Source: Zea mays
Lineage: Eukaryota; Streptophyta; Magnoliopsida; Poales; Poaceae
Assembly (NCBI RefSeq): GCF_902167145.1
Contig: NC_050099.1
Location: 242,308,588-242,372,587, forward strand
Direction of reading: 5' to 3'
DNA length: 64,000 nucleotides
The notes under the pieces are model-generated. The model was given only the letters and a program-made list of their open reading frames with translations, ran no database searches and had not been told where the DNA came from. Shown here in pieces: positions 11,401-21,270 of this stretch. Each line of letters opens with the position of its first letter. The first letter of the stretch is position 1. The position numbers and the translations under genes are program-made.

Positions 11401-14400
11401 TGGTTCGGCTCACTGGACCAACGAGCTCCAAAACCTGGCTCGTGAGTCGCTCCGAGCCGAACCGTGCCGCCCCAAGTGCAAGACGACTTGTGAGCCTCGA
11501 GCTTCTTTCCCAGCCCTACAGCCGATAGCCAGAAACAAGGAGGGTGGGCAACGTCTAGGAAGGCAATAAGAAAAATCTAGCTAGATATCATGTTGGATAG
11601 AATGTTATAACCCTAATTAGGGTCAGCTTACAATAGAAGCACAGTAGCACACACAACAGTCCAACAGTCGGTTTCTGTTGTTACACTCTTGACTGTTTCC
11701 CCTCTAGGTAGGCCATTGTAGATCAGAAGAGCTCCATGTGACCATTGCAGTTCAAAAGGTATAGTTTATTGCAGAGGCGGATCCAAGGGTGGGGCAAAGG
11801 GGGCCATGGCCCCACCTCAAATTTTATATGCTATCACCTAGATTTAGATATACATCAAAATAAAAAAAACTTTTATATAGTAGGTACAACCAAATCTAAT
11901 GAAACCTAGTTTTAATCTAACTTTTTCTCGACAGTCCATTGCTCAGCCCGCTCTCCATACAAGTAGTTCGATTCCTTCCTCTAGCGGCTAGCTACTCGAC
12001 CTACTCGTGGTTCAATCGCTCCTTCGATCATGACTGGATCGGTAGTGGGTGACCAGACCCGTCCGCTACTAGTGTCACCTTGTCTTCTCGTCACTCGTTA
12101 GTTCATCACGTTGTCGGGATCCCACACGCAGCGCCACTACTTTGCCTCCTATTCCGCATCGACTGGTGGGCAAGCTATTGGTGGGATCCTGCCTTGGCAC
12201 CATGGTGCCACCACCATCTGCCCTCACTATGTCACCAGGGTCCCACCACGTCGTCGCAATGCAACAATTGTTGTCGCTTGCCACTGCCTACAGCCGCTTG
12301 CCCTCGCTGCCCCTCGCATGTTGCTGCCTCATCATCGCCATCTCAAGGCAGACTCACCACAATGACGCGTCGATGTGGCCGCTTCACCCGCCTTTCTGTA
12401 GGGTGGCCAAAATGGTTTTCTGATATCCATATCATTTTTTAACGCTCCTAGTATTATCATCTAACCTTGTTATTATCATGAAGCTATTTTTATATAGTCG
12501 TCTAGTATCGTGGTTTGTCTCTTATGGTGTCGCCTCACCTAAAATTTTGTTCTACGTCCGCCACTGGTTTATTGTGTGCTCTTAAATCGTACTAGAGCAA
12601 TCCGTGTTGGTGTAGAGAATTTCATGATACGTGTATGTAGAGAGAATTTTTGTTGTTCCACACTAGCCATTTTAATCCTTTAATTGCTTGCAACCTGCTA
12701 GCTACTGTGTTTTTTTGTCATGTCCTTGGCCCTTGGGTTTGACTTATCTTCTGTTCATGGTACTCATCCACATGCAGGTTGGAAGTGCTCTGTCAGATCC
12801 TTATCTTTCTTTCGCATCATCTGTGAATGGGTTAGCTGGGCCACTACATGGCCTTGCAAATCAGGTATGCTCAGTTTAACGTACTAGATCTGATCTGGTA
12901 CATAATCTCTGCATTGTGCTTCCTTTTACTTGAGATTTGAAAAAAGTTCTCATCAATAAATTTCCAACTCTGGCCCTATTTGTAACCATTTTACTCCTTC
13001 CACCCTAAAAAATGTTCCTCTCGCTTCTTTTAGGAGTAAGTTTTTTTGTAAGTTTGACCAAACAATATAAAATTATCAATAATATTTGCGATATGTAATA
13101 ACTACTCCATTCTAAATTATAAAATGAGTTGACTTTTCCATATACATAGCTTCCGCTATGCACTTAGATTAGATATACACTTTGTCTATATACATAGTAG
13201 AAATAACAGAAAAGACAAAAAAAACTTATAATTTAGAATGGATAGAGTATTGTTAGATTAATCATATATATATATTCATAAAAAAATATTTGGAGAAGCA
13301 AGATGTGCATCTTTTGGATGGATGAAGTACTATTATACCTTTTTTTTTGAAGAAAAGTTACTGTAGGGAGGACCTACAGTATTTTATTAATTCTGAGTCA
13401 AAGAGGACATATTACAGGAAAAGGAAACAGAAAAAATAAACAGTGGTTATGATACAACGCTCTGAATCCAATTGCTAATTTTATCCCTCAAATCAGGCTT
13501 AACTCTGTGGCCCACTAAACTCAATTCCTTTTTAAACATTTCCCGGCACTCATTGATCGTGGGTGGAATCTCATTGAAAATCCAGTTGTTTCTGTTTTTC
13601 CAAATACACCAAGTCATAATTGATAATGCTTTCCAATCTCCATGGAACGTGCCATCTCATTCTAATCCTCAAGAGGGTATGGATTAAATCAGTTGTTCTT
13701 GGCGGGCGGATGCCTAAGAGAAGACAACATCTCCTAGCAAAGTTGCATCTGAAAAAAAGGCGGGCTAACTCTTTATAGGATCCTTGAATTTTAAGAATAT
13801 CTTTCCACCAGAAAGAGTCTACGACTTTAACTGAAGGTAGCGAGTTGTTGTAGTGGTTGGCCCAAATAATGTTGACCCACAGAATGTCAGCTCTATTGTA
13901 GAATTTGTGGAGGTTTTTCATAAGGAGGGCTTTGTTTTGTAGTTCAAGGTTTATGACACCCATCCCCCCTGAGCCTTTGGCTTGCAGACTGTTTTCCAAG
14001 CAACTTGAGGTGGTTTTTTGCGTTTATATCTGCACTTCTCCAAAAGCAATGTCGTCTGAGTTTATCAATATGCTTAATCACCGTTTTTGGGAGTTTGAGG
14101 GTGCACATGTAGTAAGTAGGAAGAGAGGAAAATACCGCATTAACCATTTGTAGTCTGCCAGCCTGAGATAAAAAACTGAAGTTGACGCCAGTCTTCTTTC
14201 GGTCACTCATTTGATGAGAAAGGTTCTCTAGCTGAGTTGGTTATGTAGTTTGAGTAGTACTCTTCAGATCCTGAGTTTGACTCCTCATAGAAGCGAATTT
14301 TAGGTTGTGGTTAAAACTCTCCTCGTCTGTCCCACACCAAAGCACAACATAGATCTAATGTCTGGTCCCAGTCGTGGTTATTCTCACATGGGTTATGATG

Positions 14401-16113
14401 TCACTGTATATGGGTGGGATGTCTCGTCGTTCTCACATGGGCTATGATGACGCTGTGCAAGGGTGGGCAATGGTTCGGGGTTTTCTCGACCTGCATGCAT
14501 ATACCAAATCTTATCAAGTGGAGATTTGTCTTTTTCGTTTCTCCAAATACAAGCTGAATTTCAAGATCATGTTTTTTGAGGTGATTGATGACATCATAAC
14601 TTCTGTTATTAGCTACTAACTAACATAATTTTATATGAAAACTCAGTTTGTACATAAAAAAATAAAAGAAGACAAATTTCATTAACAGGTAAATTGAACC
14701 AACTCACTTGAGTTAAGGGGTAAAATAAACTAAAAATACTTTAGTGAGTTATGTGAACATTGTCCATATATGAGAGGAGTAATTTAGACTTTTTCTTTTT
14801 TTTTTTTATGGAGGGAGTACTATTTTACTAGGTCACCCATTTGATGTGCAATGCGCCTCAAGTCTCTGAAAGAAATACATTTTTCCTGCTGCTGCTCATA
14901 TTTTTCTGTACTCGCTATTGTTGGGTGTATGAACTATGAACTCACCTTATATTGCAGGAAGCGCTTCTATGGCTCAAGTCTATAATTCAGGAAACAGGGA
15001 GCGACGTTACGACAGACCAACTCAAAGACTATGTCTGGAAGACACTGAAGAGTGGAAAGGTATATCATTTCACTGAGGTCTAGTGTTCATGATCATGCTC
15101 GAACACGGCCTTGTTTCCCGTAGGAAAGCTATACCAGTTCACTGAGGTTTGAAAGATATGAGCTGTCTTTGTTTATGAATTTGGTGTCTCGCTGATGATC
15201 TGTGTTCGCTGTTGCTTGCATTCAATCACAGGTTGTTCATGGATTTGGTCATGGAGTTCTGCGTAGGACGGACCCACGGTATCTATGCCAAAGGGAGTTT
15301 GCCCTGAAGTATTTGCCAGAGGATCCGCTTTTCCAACTGGTCCGTCTAGATCCTCTCTGTCTAATTGCATTTGCTTTCTTGAGTTGAACGATTTTAGATA
15401 CGATACTCCGTACGTTACAGCTGTCCAAGTTATATGAGGTCGTGCCTCCGATCCTCACTGAGCTGGGAAAGGTAATGTGGTACCACATTGATCACGAGTT
15501 TTCACTCATTTGGTTTCAGCTTAGACCTCTCGTATTCACCTCAATCCATGTGTATTGAGGTGGATTGGAGTGTAATTTAAACTAAATTACACCCCTAATT
15601 CACCTCAGTACATGTGGATTGAGCTGAATACGAGAGTATCTAAATAAAGCTGGTTTATCAACACCATTCTTTGCCCATGTTTTCTCAGGTCAAGAACCCA
15701 TGGCCCAATGTTGACGCTCACAGTGGACTCTTGCTGAACCACTTTGGACTATCTGAAACACGGTATGTTTGTGCTTGTAGTTTAGATACCAATTCAGTCA
15801 TGTTTTTTTTTTTTTTTTACTTTGCAAAGCTAGTTCTGAATGAGCACAGAGCACTCACTCATGTCTGGGACACCAACTGTGCAGGTATCACACTGTCTTG
15901 TTCGGTGTTTCGAGAAGCATGGGGGTAGGATCCCAGGTCTGCCTTCTACCTTCTCTTTGCACAGTTTCTAAGTAATTCTGCCGGCTAATTTTGTTTGGTT
16001 ATTTAATTATGATGCAGCTCATCTGGGACCGTGCCCTTGGCCTGCCACTCGAGAGGCCCAAGAGCGTTACCATGGAGTGGCTGGAGAACTACTGCAAGAA
16101 CAAGGCTGCCTGA
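5469..16113 (+). CDS. Citrate synthase, mitochondrial type, copy A (19 exons)
   Basis: Condenses oxaloacetate and acetyl-CoA to citrate, the entry step of the TCA cycle. Exons: 5469-5519, 5640-5702, 5811-5852, 6268-6333, 6419-6484, 6889-7002, 7210-7273, 7492-7574, 7782-7831, 7910-7987, 8122-8250, 8340-8382, 12778-12864, 14958-15059, 15232-15339, 15421-15471, 15689-15762, 15885-15936, 16018-16113. They join in frame to 472 aa, the usual plant length. The N-terminus [17 protein letters not shown] is an Arg/Ser-rich mitochondrial presequence. The catalytic residues are present: His307 (PLHGLANQ), His353 (GFGH) and Asp408 (NVDAHSG). Odd points: compared with copy B it has Tyr264His, Pro349His next to the catalytic loop, Lys358Arg and Tyr426His, and intron 12 is 4.4 kb, filled with transposons. 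All splice sites look normal, so the gene may be expressed, but it appears less constrained than copy B. Confidence 0.93.
5928..6050. repeat. Short tandem repeat in citrate synthase A intron 3
   Basis: The word ttgcttgtctgaa followed by gttttcatctcaaacatgtg recurs about every 50-55 bp, about three times here and about twice at the matching place in copy B (33890-33965). It predates the gene duplication. Confidence 0.55.
8834..10931 (-). pseudogene. Copia integrase/RT/RNase H remnants
   Basis: On the minus strand the frames move from integrase C-terminal sequence (about 10950-10800, near [13 protein letters not shown]) through a linker to RT (10349-9960, with [14 protein letters not shown] and [11 protein letters not shown]), then [16 protein letters not shown] and [12 protein letters not shown] (9818-9573), then RNase H pieces ending [16 protein letters not shown] (9364-8834). 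Frameshifts and stops separate every piece, and the RT box is IDD in place of VDD. No intact polyprotein can be made. It is a distant relative of the copia element at 1-2024, which shares the same end blocks. Confidence 0.88.
11385..11525. repeat. Possible nested hAT-like fragment in the copia element
   Basis: The stretch rich in ggctcg, gagccgaac and cgagctcc words (ggcttggttcggctcactgg) resembles the Cys/Arg-like low-complexity region found in many grass hAT elements, such as that at 16597-17743. Ends and target duplication were not found. Confidence 0.3.
11772..12566. mobile_element. Non-autonomous hAT element (795 bp) in citrate synthase A intron 12
   Basis: Terminal inverted repeats are cagaggcggatcc on the left and, read from the right end, cagtggcggacgt. 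An exact 8 bp target duplication gtttattg flanks it (11764-11771 and 12567-12574), the size expected for hAT transposons. No transposase is seen inside. It is absent from copy B, where the sequence runs through as tataatttattgtgtgctc. Confidence 0.88.
13101..13250. repeat. Stowaway-type MITE in citrate synthase A intron 13
   Basis: Starts tactccattctaaattata and ends with its inverse ataatttagaatggatagag, the well-known grass Stowaway (Tc1/mariner) end. A copy stands at the same place in citrate synthase B (38184-38330), so it inserted before the duplication. Confidence 0.8.
13339..14216 (-). pseudogene. 5'-truncated LINE (L1 type) fragment in citrate synthase A intron 13
   Basis: On the minus strand, 14210-13944 gives post-RT LINE sequence ([21 protein letters not shown]). 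13999-13571 gives the thumb and zinc-binding RVT region ([40 protein letters not shown]). The T run at 13340-13348 marks the A-rich 3' tail. The two reading frames overlap by a frameshift. The sequence is absent from copy B intron 13. Similar 18 bp words at 13319 (gatgaagtactattata) and 14811 (gagggagtactatttta) flank the copy-A-specific block, but exact limits are unsure. Confidence 0.8.
14218..14505 (+). mobile_element. tRNA-derived SINE
   Basis: The start tctctagctgagttggtta fits a pol III A box, and gatcctgagtttgactcct about 50 bp later fits a degraded B box (GGTTCGANTCC). The body with ctcctcgtctgtcccacacc and the end with ttctcgacctgcatgc resembles the SINE-tail type known in maize and its LINE partners. 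The word ttctcacatgggctatgatg occurs twice in the body (14380 and 14432). It lies next to the LINE fragment in the same intron. Confidence 0.62.
15521..15645. repeat. Palindromic MITE in citrate synthase A intron 16
   Basis: The two arms (ctctcgtattcacctcaatc and its inverse in gaatacgagag) make an almost complete hairpin of about 120 bp. Copy B lacks it and reads straight through (ggtttcagcctactgg). The possible target duplication is tta/taa. Confidence 0.75.
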
Positions 16114-16596
16114 AGCTTTTCACAAATGCTGCTGCTTTTTTTCCCCCCAGCCTTGGCTGTTAATGATTAAACATGAGTTGTAGAACTATTCTTTTTCCCC
16201 CCATTGGCCGTTGAATAACGCAATAGCAGCGTGCTCTCGGGCGCTAGAATTCTGTATCTCTCCGTCACTTGGTGGACGTCCAGATAGACAGTTCATCTGC
16301 GGCAACACTGTGCAGAAGAGATTAGGACATTTCACTTGGTGTATGCCGACACTTGAGTTTTTGTTTAACGTTATGTTTGGCAGAGTTAATCGGTAATTAC
16401 AGATTTGGGCTATGGCATGTTATGTTATCATGTATGCCAGTTATCTCGTTGTGGCGGTTGATCCACGACATGGCTGGATTGCTGAGTCGTTGGGGACTGT
16501 TCGAAAAAACACCATTATCAGCCACAGCCTCTCTGACCATAGGATGATATGACACAAACATACTATTTAAACAGTGAAAAAAAACGTAGCAGCAAC

Positions 16597-17743
16597 TATA
16601 GATGTCCAAACGGATGGCACGGCCGGTCTAACCCGAGCACGTTTCGGCCTGGCCTATTTGAAGCCAAACGGATGGCACGACCGGTCTAACCCGAGCACGT
16701 TTCGGCCTGGCCTATTTGAAGCCAGCACGGTTAAGCCCGAACTCTTAACCGTGTCGTGTCATGCTGCCCGACGGGCTGACACTCCTTCACGAGCACGACA
16801 CGGTAACAGCCTCATCGTGGCGGGCTGGTCGAAAAGCACAGCCCATATAGTGACCTGTGCCAGCTCGAACACGACAAAAACCAGAGCACAACAAGCAGAT
16901 CATGGTTCCAAGATTCCAAGAAACAACACTTCATCAATTCATCACACAGCAACCAGATCAGGAGCTTAACAGAGGAGAGCAGATGAACACCAGTGAGCAG
17001 TAGATCCGAAGCAGATCTAGTTACCTCTGTGCTGGACAGGGACATGGCACCAGTGAGCAGTAGATCCAGAGCATCGGTTCTGTCGCCGACTCGCCATGGA
17101 GATGGATGGAGCCGGCGCGCACTCGTTCCTCATGGATCCACACACCTCACAGTCAGGAGCAGATCACACCGATCACCATTTCACAGTCGCCGATGTCGGC
17201 GCCTTTGAGGTCGAGGTATAGAGGTCAGAGGGGGAGGGCTAGAGGAGCCGGAGCAGGGAGCACGAGCACGTCAGAATGACCGAGACCGATGTGGCGACAA
17301 AGACAAAGGCACGGTCGGTCGGTCGCACGGAGGCAGGGAGCACCGAAATGCGCAGGGTTCGAGAGACGATGAGAGGCGAGAGGCCAGCCGCGAGCGGAGA
17401 GGTGTGAGAACAGGAGCGGGGCAAGCGGCGAGTGAGCGGAGTGGCGTTAGGGTTAGGGTTATACGACCACGACAGGCAAGTGGTTGGTGGGCTGGGCCGC
17501 TGGAGCTAGGGGAATGGGGGTGGGGGGCTGGGTCGTTTTCTTTGTGGAGCGGGCCGGTAACAAGGCCCGGCTATTACCGGACCGTGCTCGGGCTAGCCCA
17601 ACGAGCTCAACAGCTGTCGGGCACGGCACGGACTCCGTGCCAGGTTGAGCTCGAACCCGTAACTGTTCGGGTCGGGCTAATGTCTGGTCAAAAAATGTGC
17701 TTCATGTCGGGCTAACGGGCCACATACTTTATGGACATCTATA
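16597..17743. mobile_element. hAT-like non-autonomous element (1147 bp)
   Basis: The ends are tatagatgtccaaacgg on the left and, read inward from the right, tatagatgtccataaag. The 8 bp flanks gcagcaac and gcagccat match at five or six positions, which fits a decayed hAT target duplication. A 58 bp unit beginning aaacggatggcac is duplicated head to tail (16608-16665 and 16666-16723). No transposase is seen. It lies just past the part of the citrate synthase 3' flank shared with copy B. Confidence 0.65.
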
Positions 17744-18349
17744 GCAGCCATCGATTGGAAGAGACAACCTTCATGCCTGGTTTTTAAAAGTCGCACCTGT
17801 GTCCTTAAGTCCTTTTACCATACACTTTTCGAACTATGTTGAAACTTTAAAACAATCTTTCATATCATCAATGTAAAAGGCCCCGATGTATAAGGAGACA
17901 AAGGGCCTATTTATTTCGGTTTTTGGCCATCAAAATGGCAACTAAACTCTTAACTTTTCCAATTTGTTTCTGTGAGGATCTCCTAAATCAACACGAATGC
18001 AGAATTCGTTGATCGTCGTGATAGGAGGAATCTGCTGCTTACTAAACTTAAACCGTATAAACTCCATCTTTCTTTGCACGCATGTCTCATGATATCTAGA
18101 TTCACGTAACAACCAGATTATTTAGAAATCTAGTTTCTCATGAAAAGCTCTTTAGAAAAAGGATGTCTCAAACATACCCAAAGGAACCTTTTATTATGCA
18201 AAAGCAAAACATGATTATTGTTCGCGTGCTGTTATGCTCACATAACCACCATGCACTTTAAATCTAGTGCTTTTGAGAGCAATCAATTTGTGTCCCTTCA
18301 TTCAATTTATGGCATAATATAATTTGAAAAACAGTTCTAACCAAGGCTT
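17744..18349. other. Intergenic, no gene recognised
   Basis: Moderately AT-rich DNA with no ORF of note, splice series or clear repeat. Confidence 0.5.
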
Positions 18350-18602
18350 TGATTGGTTCCTTTAGTCCATGAACTAAAGTTTAATCGAGTGACTAAAGTT
18401 TAGTTCTTACCCTGTTTGGTTTCAGGGACTAAAAATATTCATAACATATTAAATGACTTATATGAAGACTAAAATACCCCTTAACATTCTCTCATCATTA
18501 GTGCAACTAAAATAAATGATAGATAAAAGGTGAAATTAATATGGTTTAGCCCCTTTTAGTCACACCTTGAGAGACTAAAGACTAAAACAATTTAGTCCCT
18601 AT
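18350..18602. repeat. MITE-like sequence cut by the LINE nest
   Basis: It has a ggttcctttagtcc start and repeated tttagtc/gactaaa words, typical of Tourist-like MITEs. Similar words (gggacttaattagactaaaa) appear right of the nest at 32355-32395, so the LINE may have inserted inside this MITE. The right end is not defined. Confidence 0.45.
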
Positions 18603-19049
18603 TTTTTCTCGAACGCGCAAGAGCACCGCACAACATTATATTAAGAGTAAGAAAGCAAAGATATGCACAAGGAGGCCATACAGAGGAAGGCCAAACAGAA
18701 AAATAAAAACAGCCCCAAAAAGGACAGAAAGGAGAAAGGAAGAAAAGGAAAACTAAATCGATCCAGTTGTCCAAAGGGCTCCAGCGATACCATGCCTGTC
18801 AAGTTGCTTTGCCCCAGCCATGACCCAACAACCTAACTCATTAAGCAAACAATGTCGCGCCTTGGAAATAGAAGGGGATTCCCCCTCAAAAACGCCCCTG
18901 TTTCTTTGTAACCAAAGGCACCATGCTCCAAAAATATAGCACAATTAAGGCATTTCCTTTTATCCTTGATGATCCTGCCACTCATGTCTTGCCACCATTC
19001 TACAAAGGAAGAGGCAGAAGAGGAGGGAGCAAGATGCCCCAAACCACAT
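18603..19049 (-). pseudogene. Outer LINE, 3' end piece
   Basis: The minus strand gives the C-terminal end of an L1-type ORF2 in pieces: CGLGHLAPSSSASSFVEWW, NCAIFLGAWCLWLQRN-type sequence in two overlapping frames, and a short end domain. The 3' UTR ends in the T run at 18603-18608, followed by ctcgaacgcgcaagagc, a usual grass L1 3' end. It joins across the nest with 30992-32365, where the same ORF2 continues upstream. Confidence 0.78.
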
Positions 19050-19398
19050 TTTTTTGATAATGGAAAAATCATCCGACCTTGGCCTCAAATGAGGTTACGA
19101 CCATTTATTACAAGAGACGGTAGCATATTGCCAAAACTCCTCCTATGACCACATCAGAGAACCCAAACTAGCCAAACCAAAGAACTTCAGCTACCGAACC
19201 ACAGCTACTACATAGTTACACGCAACGCAGACCCCCATCCAAAATTGCTGAAGAACTATAGTAGCACCCTCTCCACATTACGACATGAAGACTTTATTAA
19301 CTCTTGGTCCTCCCTTCTAGGCTGAAGCTGGGACCAGAAGTGGCACCAATATGTTGCTCTGAAGGTTACCTGCACACATGATTTAGGAGATGAATTAT
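19050..19398 (-). pseudogene. Inner LINE, 3' end piece
   Basis: On the minus strand, codons after the retrotransposon junction continue the frame that stops at 29783 (ending VVFNN) with SSPKSCVQVTFRATYWCHFW and end at a TAG near 19255. The 3' end is marked by ttatcaaaaaa (plus-strand T run at 19050). The 19 bp word aagatgccccaaaccacat at 19031-19049 is repeated at 30992-31010, which is the target duplication of this LINE. Confidence 0.85.
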
Positions 19399-19957
19399 TG
19401 TAGCATCCCGAAAATTCAAATCCTGAAATTTTCTCAAACTCGCTCTAAATTCAAAATGAATTTCAAATTTCATTTCAAAATGTTTGTTTGCGAGTTGATA
19501 TCAACAAATAAAATATAGTGGTCTATATTCTCTCCAAAATCCTCCTCCAAATATCCTACAAATATTTCCCCAGTGATCCCCCTCAAATTCTTTCCAGAAA
19601 TATTGTCCAGATATTTCTCCAGTGATCCCCCTCAAATTCTTTCCAGAAATACTGCCCAGATATTTCCCGAGTAATCCCCTTCAAGTTCTTTCCAGAAATA
19701 TTGTCCAAATATTCCACCGATATATCTCCAAGTATTTTCTTCCTAAGAAATACCTTCAGAATCATTTTTCAAGTCCCTACAAATATTTTCTTCATAACTT
19801 TTCTCATGCTCATACGTATACGTATGCCTCCAGTGTCATACGGTGAGCTCTACAAGCTAATCTCACTTATACAAGACAAATACATGCTAATCTCCCACTA
19901 ATCCTCTCATCCTCCCACTAATCCTCTCATCCCTCCCCCTAATCCCCCCACCATGGC

Positions 19958-19965
19958 TATAAATA
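19958..19965 (+). promoter_or_regulatory. First TATA box in the 5' LTR
   Basis: tataaata in the context ccatggctataaatagaggg; a C-rich leader follows. The matching box in the 3' LTR is at 26668. Confidence 0.5.
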
Positions 19966-20074
19966 GAGGGGCAAGGGCCTCCTCTCTTCCCACCCCAAGC
20001 CATTTCATGGCAACTCTCTCCCCCCCCACACACACCCACTCCATGTTCCACACAAGCACACACTAGCACAAGGA

Positions 20075-20860
20075 TCGTTCGATCGTTCTTCGATCGTTCG
20101 TCCCCCCTGTTCTTAGTTTGTTTGTTCGTTCGTCCGATCGTTCGATCGTTCGTCCGATCGTTCATGGTTCGTTCGTCCGTTCGTCCGATCGTTCGATCGT
20201 TCGTCCGTTCGTTCGTCCAAATAATCTTTTCCTGTTGTTATGCTGCCGAAATTCCGATCGTTCGTTTGTTCGATCATTCGATCGTTCATCGTTCGTCCAT
20301 AGTCCCTATTCATCGTTCGTTCATAGTCCCTATTCATCGTTCTTCCAGATAATCTTTGTCCTGCCGTTATGCTGCCGAAATTCCGATCGTTCGTTCGATC
20401 ATTCGATCGTTCATCGTTCGTTCATAGTTCCCTATTCATCGTTCATCATTCGTTCATAGTCCCTATTCATCGTTCTTCCAGATAATCTTTGTCCTGCCGT
20501 TATGCTGCCGAAATTCCGATCGTTCGTTCGTCCGATCATTCGATCGTTCGTCCGTCCGTTCGTCCAAATAATCTTTTCCTGCCGTTATGCTGCCGAAATT
20601 CCGATCGTTCGTTCGTCCAATCATTCGATTGTCCGTCCGTTCGTTCATACTTCCTATTCATCGTTCATCGTTCGTTCATACGAACTATTCACTATCACTA
20701 TTCACCATTACTATTCACCGTTACTATTCACCGTTACTATTCACATACACTATTCATCATCGTTACTATTCATCGATGATATCTATAATTACTTTTCCGT
20801 CGCCACTATTCATCGTTACTAATCATCGTTACTATTCATCGGTCATCTAGTTATCCCAAA
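20075..20860. repeat. LTR minisatellite: gatcgttcg words in 85-130 bp units
   Basis: The short words gttcgttcgtccgatcgttc are piled up. A longer unit with ataatctttgtcctgccg, ttatgctgccgaaattccg and a cattcgatcgttc block recurs about four times, followed by a run of ctattcatcgtt / actattcac words. The same array stands in the 3' LTR (26784-27580), where extra actattcat words account for some of the length difference between the LTRs. The many palindromic cgatcg sites make it highly self-complementary. Confidence 0.85.
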
Positions 20861-21262
20861 TTTCAACTACTCATACATCATGTTGTCCAGTCCACCTAAG
20901 ACCAGCTAGACCCATATTCCAGTCATACGAACTCCGGTGACTGTGATTTTCCTTCCAGTAGGGAACTTTCCATCTAGTCACTCATCCTAGGTTTCTCCAA
21001 GTTGAGCACGCTTAACTTTGAGATTCCTTCGAACCAGGCTCCCAAACTCAGATTCCAATAATTCTCGTTTCTAAATTCTTATCAAACTATTCCCTATCCA
21101 ACCATGTCATCCCTTAAGCATGGTCCATATTCCAGAAAACCCCAAAATACTCTTGTCCCATATTCTGCCTATAACTCTCCTGTTCATACTAAGTCAGACG
21201 ATTCATTCGTCACTATTCTCACCAACAGTGAACTTCACTGTGCTACACCACATACACCCAGC

Positions 21263-21270
21263 TATAAATA
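21263..21270 (+). promoter_or_regulatory. Second TATA box in the 5' LTR
   Basis: tataaata in cccagctataaatacaccc, followed by a CT- and CA-rich leader typical of a transcript start (ccctctccctctccacacac). In the 3' LTR an 18 bp cacccagctata duplication sits just before the same box. This may be the main start for the full-length RNA. Confidence 0.5.

Larger units (their letters stand above)
8768..11666 (-). mobile_element. Complete but decayed copia element in citrate synthase A intron 12
   Basis: A 2.9 kb Ty1/copia element in antisense orientation to the gene. LTRs of 77 and 76 bp (8768-8844 and 11591-11666) both start TGTTGGA and end CCAACA. They are flanked by the 5 bp target duplication gtcgg (8763-8767 and 11667-11671), so insertion limits are certain. 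The polypurine tract gactgggg precedes the 3' LTR on the minus strand. The primer site next to the other LTR (tgatatctag) is only a poor match to the initiator tRNA-Met type. The element is absent from copy B, so it inserted after the gene duplication. It is smaller than a full copia element because gag is largely missing. Confidence 0.92.

Noticed and set aside
17446..17462. Telomere-like word gttagggttagggtta
   Set aside because: Only about two units inside a hAT-like element, too short for an interstitial telomere array.
20113..20850. Clusters of overlapping ORFs (RSSDRSIVRP-like proteins) on both strands, repeated at 26822-27560
   Set aside because: They are translations of the gatcgttcg minisatellite in every frame. 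Their composition follows the DNA word and no domain is present.
20075..20860. CRISPR-like regular repeat spacing
   Set aside because: The array is a simple-word minisatellite within a plant LTR. Spacers are not unique and there are no cas genes.
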